This document shows positions 59,524 through 64,000 of a stretch of DNA of 64,000 bases, one piece after another; the stretch's first letter is position 1; each line of letters starts with the position of its first letter. The translations under genes were made by a program, and so were the position numbers. The stretch is from the NCBI GenBank assembly GCA_965215025.1, contig CBDCCV010000001.1:806001-870000 (forward strand), in the 5' to 3' direction. The stretch comes from CBDCCV01 sp965215025. GTDB lineage: Bacteria; Bacteroidota; Rhodothermia; Rhodothermales; Salinibacteraceae. A model generated the notes under the pieces. The model did no database searches. It worked only from the letters and a program-made list of their open reading frames with translations, and had not been told where the DNA came from.

Positions 59524-60090
59524 ATGCCCGAGCCGCGCATCATTGTCCTCACCGCGCCGAGCGGCGCCGGCAAGTCCACCATCGCCAAGCGGGTGATGCA
59601 GGAGATGCCGGCGCTGCGTTTCTCCGTCTCGGCCACCACGCGCGCGCCGCGCGCCTACGAGAAGGACGGCGTGCACTACCACTTCCTCTCGCCAGGCGAC
59701 TTCCAGGCGCACATCGACGCGGGCGAGATGCTGGAGTACGAGGAGGTCTACCCCGGACGGCTCTACGGCACGCTCCGCGCCGAGGTCGAGCGTGCCACGC
59801 GCGAGGCGCCTGTGCTTTTGGACATCGAGGTGAAGGGCGCGTTCAGTGTCAAAAAAGCGTTTGGCGAGGACGCGCTCCTCATCTTCATCCGCCCGCCTTC
59901 GCTGGAGGTCTTGGAAGAGCGTCTGCGCGGGCGCGACACCGAGAACGAAGACTCGCTCAAAGAGCGCCTCGCCCGCGCTACGATGGAGATGGACGCCGCC
60001 CCGCGCTGCGACATCGCTATCGAGAACGACGCGCTCGAACCCGCCGTGCGCGAAACTTTACGCGCCATCCGTCAGTTTCTCGTGAGCTGA
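59524..60090 (+). CDS. gmk: Guanylate kinase
   Basis: The product has 188 residues from the ATG at 59524. P-loop TAPSGAGKSTIAKRVMQ, then SVSATTRAPRAYEKDGVHYH (GMP-binding) and the LLDIEVKGAFSVKKAFGEDA strand, in place of the usual DIDVQG. It converts GMP to GDP. Upstream in-frame codons fall in repeat H12. Confidence 0.96.
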   Translation: MPEPRIIVLTAPSGAGKSTIAKRVMQEMPALRFSVSATTRAPRAYEKDGVHYHFLSPGDFQAHIDAGEMLEYEEVYPGRLYGTLRAEVERATREAPVLLDIEVKGAFSVKKAFGEDALLIFIRPPSLEVLEERLRGRDTENEDSLKERLARATMEMDAAPRCDIAIENDALEPAVRETLRAIRQFLVS

Positions 60091-60128
60091 AGTTACGGCG
60101 CGCATTTCTTCCGAATCAAAAAGAGAAA

Positions 60129-60431
60129 ATGGCTATAGAAACGATTGACGTAGACAAGCTCGCCGCCGAAACGGGCAACATCTTCGAGACCGTGGCGATC
60201 ATCGCCAAGCGCGCGCGGCAGAACGCCTCGAACGAGCGCGCCGAGCTGGAAGAGAAGCTCTCCTACTTCGAGGGCTTCGGCGCCGAGATCGAGGACGTGC
60301 GGATGCAGGAAGAGCAGGCGCGCGCCTCCATCGAGTTCGAGAAGCGGCCCGAGCCTACTGAGGTGGCCATCCGCGAGATGCAGCAGGGCGACATCTACTT
60401 CCGCAACCCCGGCGAAGAAGCGCAGTTTTGA
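60129..60431 (+). CDS. rpoZ: DNA-directed RNA polymerase omega subunit (Rpb6-like)
   Basis: The product has 100 residues from the ATG at 60129. DKLAAETGNIFETVAIIAKR then ARQNASNERAELEEKL, and the end EVAIREMQQGDIYFRNPGEE, match the longer Bacteroidota omega rather than the proteobacterial one. It aids assembly of RNA polymerase. It sits 38 bases after gmk. Confidence 0.93.
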   Translation: MAIETIDVDKLAAETGNIFETVAIIAKRARQNASNERAELEEKLSYFEGFGAEIEDVRMQEEQARASIEFEKRPEPTEVAIREMQQGDIYFRNPGEEAQF

Positions 60432-60511
60432 GAATAGGAGAAAGGGTAAGTGGGAGAAACGGAGACGTTGCTTTCCTCACCCTTTCTCTTTTCACCTACT
60501 CACCCTTTCGC
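60432..60511. repeat. Heptad-periodic inverted repeat element (H13)
   Basis: The left arm: GAGAATA GGAGAAA GGGTAAG TGGGAGA AACGGAG from 60431 on. The right arm, on the minus strand: AGCGAAA GGGTGAG TAGGTGA AAAGAGA AAGGGTG AGGAAAG (60470-60511). It fills the rpoZ-coaBC gap. Confidence 0.8.
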
Positions 60512-60515
60512 TGAG

Positions 60516-61847
60516 ATGCCGGACGCCACCGACCAGCCGCTCGCAGGTCGCCGTCTGCTCCTCGGCGTGACGGGCAGCATCGCGGCGTACAAGGCGGCGC
60601 TGCTCGTGCGGCTCTTCAAAAAGGCCGGCGCCGAGGTGCAGGTGCTCATGACGCCGGACGCGGCGCGCTTTATCCCGCCGCTCACGCTCGGCACGCTGTC
60701 AGAGCGCGAGGTGCTCACCGAGGTGTTTCCGGAGAACGAAGCCGGAAGCTGGACGAAGCACGTCACCCTGGGCGAGTGGGCGGATCTCTTCGTCGTCGCG
60801 CCCGCCACGGCGCAGACGGTGGCGAAGCTCGCGCACGGCTTCTGCGACACGATGCTCACGGCCACGGCGCTCTCGGCGCGGTGCCCGCTCCTCGTCTGCC
60901 CGGCGATGGACCTGGAGATGTACCGCCACCCGGCCACCGAGGCCAACCTGCGGCGCCTTGAAGAGATCGGCTACGCGGTGTTGCCCGCCGCGCGCGGCGC
61001 GCTCGCCAGCGGCCTCGTCGGCCAAGGGCGGATGCCGGAGCCGGAGGCAGTCCTTGAGCGCGTCGTTGCGATGCTCGACCAGGGAGAAGAGGCGGCGAGC
61101 GGACGCGAGGAGGTCGAGGAAGGCGAACCCTCCTACATCCACACGCCCACTTACGCCTACTCCGGCGCGACGCAGCCGCTGGCCGGCAAGCGCGTCCTCG
61201 TCACCGCCGGCCCCACGCGCGAGCGCATCGACCCGGTGCGGATGCTCACGAACCCGTCCACGGGCACGATGGGCTACGCGCTGGCCGAAGCCGCCGCCCG
61301 CCGCGGCGCCGAGGTCACACTCGTGAGCGGCCCTGTGGCGCTGGAGACGCCGTCCGGCGTGCGCCGCATCGACGTGGAATCGGCGGAGGAGATGCACGCG
61401 GCCGTTCAAGAGCACGCGGGCGCCGACTTCGTCTTCGCCGCCGCTGCGGTGGCGGATTACGCGCCGGTCGAGCCGTCGGACGCGAAGCTCAAGAAAGAGG
61501 ACGCCGGCGCGCTCACCCTGCGTCTGAGGCGCACGCCGGACCTCCTCAAATCGCTGGGCGAAAAGAAGCGTCCCGGTCAGGTGCTTGTCGGCTTCGCGCT
61601 GGAGACGGACGACGGCGAGGCCAACGCGCGCCGCAAGCTCGAGGCGAAGAACCTGGACTGGATCGCCCTCAACAGCCCGATGGAGCAGGGGGCCGGCTTC
61701 GGCGCGGGCACGAACCGGCTCACGCTCATCCGCCGTGACGGGGAGGCCGAGCGGCTGCCGCTCCTCTCGAAAAAAGCCGCTGCCGAAAGGCTTCTGGACC
61801 GCGTCCTTGCGCTCAGCGCGCAGCCGTCCGGTGAATCTCCGCGGTAG
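60516..61847 (+). CDS. coaBC: Bifunctional phosphopantothenoylcysteine decarboxylase/phosphopantothenate-cysteine ligase
   Basis: The product has 443 residues from the ATG at 60516. CoaC flavoprotein half: LLLGVTGSIAAYKAALLVRL, SWTKHVTLGEWADLFVVAPA with the catalytic His, and VCPAMDLEMYRHP. The usual catalytic Cys region is GLVGQGRMPEPEAVL. CoaB half from about 220: RVLVTAGPTRERIDPVRMLT, NPSTGTMGYALAEAAARRGA and KLKKEDAGALTLRLRRTPDL. It makes 4'-phosphopantetheine for CoA. An acidic linker joins the halves. Confidence 0.96.
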   Translation: MPDATDQPLAGRRLLLGVTGSIAAYKAALLVRLFKKAGAEVQVLMTPDAARFIPPLTLGTLSEREVLTEVFPENEAGSWTKHVTLGEWADLFVVAPATAQTVAKLAHGFCDTMLTATALSARCPLLVCPAMDLEMYRHPATEANLRRLEEIGYAVLPAARGALASGLVGQGRMPEPEAVLERVVAMLDQGEEAASGREEVEEGEPSYIHTPTYAYSGATQPLAGKRVLVTAGPTRERIDPVRMLTNPSTGTMGYALAEAAARRGAEVTLVSGPVALETPSGVRRIDVESAEEMHAAVQEHAGADFVFAAAAVADYAPVEPSDAKLKKEDAGALTLRLRRTPDLLKSLGEKKRPGQVLVGFALETDDGEANARRKLEAKNLDWIALNSPMEQGAGFGAGTNRLTLIRRDGEAERLPLLSKKAAAERLLDRVLALSAQPSGESPR

Positions 61848-61872
61848 CTCTGGCGCAGTCTCGGTTTGGCTG

Positions 61873-61903
61873 TTGTGTTCGGGGCGGCGCGCGCCTACCT
61901 TTG
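61873..61903 (+). promoter_or_regulatory. Bacteroidota-type promoter before the uracil-DNA glycosylase gene
   Basis: TTG at 61873-61875, a 20-base spacer and TACCTTTG at 61896-61903, a perfect TAnnTTTG. The coding start is 48 bases downstream. This is the best promoter match in the window. Confidence 0.65.
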
Positions 61904-61950
61904 TAGCCCCACGCCTTCCGGCGATCTTTGCGGCCCGCCCCCCGAGACCT

Positions 61951-62739
61951 ATGCGCGACGCGCTCCGCTCGCTAAAACTGGCTTTGGAGCACGAGAAGGC
62001 GCTTTTCGGGCCGCTCCTCTTCCGCGACCTCGTCCCCTCCGCACTCGAAGACGACGCCTCCGTTGACGACATGGCGAACCAAGACCTCTTCGGCAACGAA
62101 GTTGACCCGAGCACCGACGCCTCCCTGCCGCCGCCCGAGCGCATCACCGCGCTCATCCCCGACGACCACCCCGTGAAAAGCCTGGGCACGCTCCAGGAAG
62201 TGCGCGATTGGATGCAGGACGCCGTCCTCGTGCCCATCGACGAGCAGCGCGAGAACGTGGTCTTCGGTGTCGGCGACCCGGAGGCCGGCCTCGTCATCAT
62301 CGGCGAGGCGCCGGGGGCGAACGAGGACAAACAGGGCGAGCCGTTCGTGGGGCGCGCCGGGCAGCTGCTGGACAAGATCCTCGAGGCCATCCACTTCAAG
62401 CGCGAGGACGTCTACATCACCAACATCCTTAAGAGCCGCCCGCCGCAAAACCGCGACCCGCTCCCCGAGGAAGTCGAGGCGCACATCCCCGTCCTTTACA
62501 AGCAGCTCGCCCTCATCAACCCGAAGGTGATCCTGTGCGTGGGGAAGGTGGCCGGCAACACGCTCCTGGACCGGCGCTCCTCTTTGGGCAACCTGCGCGA
62601 TCAGTTCCACGACTTCTACGGCATCCCGCTGATGGTGACGTACCACCCCGCCGCCCTCCTGCGCAACGCGCAGTGGAAGCGCCCCACGTGGGAGGACATG
62701 AAGCTTCTGCGCACCCGCTACGACGAACTGACTTCGTGA
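61951..62739 (+). CDS. Type-4-like uracil-DNA glycosylase without the iron-sulfur cysteines
   Basis: The product has 262 residues from the ATG at 61951. Motif 1 LVIIGEAPGANEDKQGEPFV (about 115-133), then YITNILKSRPPQNRDPLPEE and motif 3 MVTYHPAALLRNAQWKRPTW are those of family 4/5 enzymes. The four cysteines that hold the 4Fe-4S cluster are missing: no Cys pair in residues 80-100, Ser162 in place of the KCRPP Cys and His178 in place of the fourth. Only Cys196 is present. About 65 poorly conserved residues precede the domain. It should excise uracil from DNA. It lies upstream of dnaB with its own promoter. Confidence 0.88.
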   Translation: MRDALRSLKLALEHEKALFGPLLFRDLVPSALEDDASVDDMANQDLFGNEVDPSTDASLPPPERITALIPDDHPVKSLGTLQEVRDWMQDAVLVPIDEQRENVVFGVGDPEAGLVIIGEAPGANEDKQGEPFVGRAGQLLDKILEAIHFKREDVYITNILKSRPPQNRDPLPEEVEAHIPVLYKQLALINPKVILCVGKVAGNTLLDRRSSLGNLRDQFHDFYGIPLMVTYHPAALLRNAQWKRPTWEDMKLLRTRYDELTS

Positions 62740-62741
62740 GC

Positions 62742-62850
62742 ATGGGCGTTGAGGCGGATGGGCGCATGGGCACCTTTCCGCTTCCGTAGCCGCCATAGCC
62801 TTTGAGGAAAAGCCCTCCCGCACCCCCGTACGCCCATCCCCCACACCCAG
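62742..62850. repeat. Heptad-periodic inverted repeat element (H14)
   Basis: The left arm, about 62742-62772, contains GCATGGG CGTTGAG GCGGATG. The right arm (62812-62850), on the minus strand, is GGGTGTG GGGGATG GGCGTAC GGGGGTG CGGGAGG. It lies between the glycosylase gene and dnaB. Confidence 0.65.
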
Positions 62851-62854
62851 GACG

Positions 62855-64000
62855 ATGGCAGAGAACGAAGAGCGCCGGCCTCGCCTCTTAAGCATCGACG
62901 ACGAGGCGCAGCGCTACCCGTTGGAGAAGATGACGCGCCAGCGCCGCCAGCGGGGCGGCTACGGCGGCGGGGCGTCGTCTGCCGGGCGCGTGCCGCCGCA
63001 GGCCAGCGAGGTGGAGCAGTCCGTCCTGGGCGCCATGCTCATCGAGCGCGAGGCCATCCCGCGCGCCATCGAGGTCCTCTCGCCTGACGCCTTTTACCTG
63101 GGCAAGCACGAGAAAATCTACCACGCCGTCCGCAGCCTCTTCGACCGCGGCAACCCGGTAGACCTCATCACCCTGTCCGATGAGCTAAAGCGGCGCGGCG
63201 AACTCGAGGCCGTCGGCGGCCCGTACTACCTCACCGAGCTGACAGCGAAGGTCGCCTCGGCAGCCAACGTTGAGTACCACGCCCGCATCATCGCCGAGAA
63301 GGCTTTATTGCGGAAGATGATCGAGACGATGACGGGCCTCATCGGCGAGGCGTACGACCCCGGCGCCGACGCCTTCGACCTCCTCGACCGCACCGAGAGC
63401 GACATCCTCTCGATCTCGGACAACCAGCTGCGCGACTCAGCCTCGGCCCTGAGCGACGTGGTGAAGGGGACGCTCGAGCAGCTCGAGCGCATCCACGGGC
63501 GCGAGGGCGGCATCACCGGCGTGCCGAGCGGGTTCAGCCGCCTGGACGACCTCACCAGCGGCTGGCAGCGCTCCGACCTCATCATTGTTGCAGCTAGGCC
63601 CTCGATGGGCAAAACAGCATTTTGCCTCGCCTGCGCGCTCAACGCCGCCACGCACCCGGAGTACCCCACCGGCGCGGCGATCTTCTCGCTCGAGATGGGC
63701 GCGCAGCAGCTCGCGCAGCGGATGCTCACCTCCCAAGCACGCGTGGACGCGCAGAAGGCGCGCACCGGCCGCATGAACGACCAGGACTGGCAGCGCCTGG
63801 CCCGCGCCGCCGGCACGCTCTCCCACGCCAACATCTTCATCGACGACACGCCGGGCCTCTCCATCCTGGAGCTGCGCGCGAAGTGCCGGCGCCTCAAGGT
63901 CGAGCACGACATCGGACTGGTGATCGTGGACTACCTCCAGCTCATGCACGGCACCACGAATACGCGCCAGTCCAACCGCGAGCAGGAGATCGCGCAGATC
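62855..64000 (+). CDS. dnaB: Replicative DNA helicase DnaB (3' end cut by window)
   Basis: The first 382 residues are present. The N-terminal domain starts after an Arg/Gly-rich head of about 45 residues at PPQASEVEQSVLGAMLIERE. The linker helix is normal. The RecA-like domain has Walker A IVAARPSMGKTAFCLACALN, FSLEMGAQQLAQRML and Walker B LVIVDYLQLMHG. No intein is seen in the part available. It unwinds DNA at the replication fork. Confidence 0.96.
   Translation, partial: MAENEERRPRLLSIDDEAQRYPLEKMTRQRRQRGGYGGGASSAGRVPPQASEVEQSVLGAMLIEREAIPRAIEVLSPDAFYLGKHEKIYHAVRSLFDRGNPVDLITLSDELKRRGELEAVGGPYYLTELTAKVASAANVEYHARIIAEKALLRKMIETMTGLIGEAYDPGADAFDLLDRTESDILSISDNQLRDSASALSDVVKGTLEQLERIHGREGGITGVPSGFSRLDDLTSGWQRSDLIIVAARPSMGKTAFCLACALNAATHPEYPTGAAIFSLEMGAQQLAQRMLTSQARVDAQKARTGRMNDQDWQRLARAAGTLSHANIFIDDTPGLSILELRAKCRRLKVEHDIGLVIVDYLQLMHGTTNTRQSNREQEIAQI

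Noticed and set aside
60699..62399. A 566-codon minus-strand frame across coaBC and the glycosylase gene
   Set aside because: It spans two well-recognised genes and an intergenic promoter on the other strand.

Overview
The window is high-GC bacterial chromosome around a replication origin, most likely from a Rhodothermota (Salinibacter/Rhodothermus-like, Bacteroidota-related) bacterium. Four things point there. Two secreted proteins end in type IX secretion-like C-terminal sorting domains (PNP/PNPF, YDVLGR/YDVMGR, GTYVYRM/GVYVYHL, LVLVK/MVVVK). RNA polymerase omega is of the Bacteroidota Rpb6-like type. Several promoters look like TTG-N20-TAnnTTTG, and recognisable Shine-Dalgarno sequences are scarce. 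Species cannot be fixed from sequence alone.

Layout. 1-15 kb: a secreted LVIVD-type protein, an OmpA-like lipoprotein, an AI-2E-family permease, an EEP-fold phosphoesterase, an RND/MMPL exporter, a DUF3047 protein, a small glycan operon (GT2, GT4, membrane protein), a MaoC hydratase, an M48 lipoprotein protease and recF. 15-18.3 kb: an accessory islet with a short lipoprotein, hicB plus a frameshifted hicA, murQ, crcB and a DUF433/DUF5615 toxin-antitoxin-like pair. 18.4-31.3 kb: mfd, then on the minus strand the conserved origin-associated set rpmH-rnpA-yidC-mnmE, (Uma2, HTH protein), mnmG-rsmG-WYL regulator, with several parS-like palindromes. 31.5-42 kb: two tRNAs, an ExeM-like nuclease, MscS, ChaN, a DEAD-box helicase and a fused MsrAB lipoprotein. 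40.4-46.3 kb: a lipid operon yceD-rpmF-plsX-fabH-fabD-(unknown lipoprotein)-fabG. 46.7-47.0 kb: the probable oriC with four DnaA boxes, followed by dnaA and dnaN. 50-51.8 kb: a RusA-like nuclease coupled to a nuclease-fold/HEPN-like protein, and a TPR-like membrane protein. 52-56.8 kb: rplM-rpsI, rpsB-tsf-pyrH-frr. 56.8-58.2 kb: a decayed junction between a receiver-domain gene and a subtilase. 58.3-64 kb: tRNA-Ser, yicC, gmk, rpoZ, coaBC, a type-4-like uracil-DNA glycosylase and the start of dnaB.

The most unusual feature is not a gene. At least fourteen intergenic sites carry long imperfect hairpins or single arms built from degenerate 7-base units. Each locus has its own word (for example GCGAATG, GACGACC, AAAATCA), and the two arms of a locus share that word. 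Some extend into coding ends (MaoC tail, FabH tail, PyrH head). Other items to follow up are 17-bp variants of parS preceding two neighbouring genes, the RusA plus nuclease/HEPN pair, a uracil-DNA glycosylase with no iron-sulfur cysteines, a ribosomal protein S2 with an acidic extension of about 120 residues, and the frameshifted hicA.
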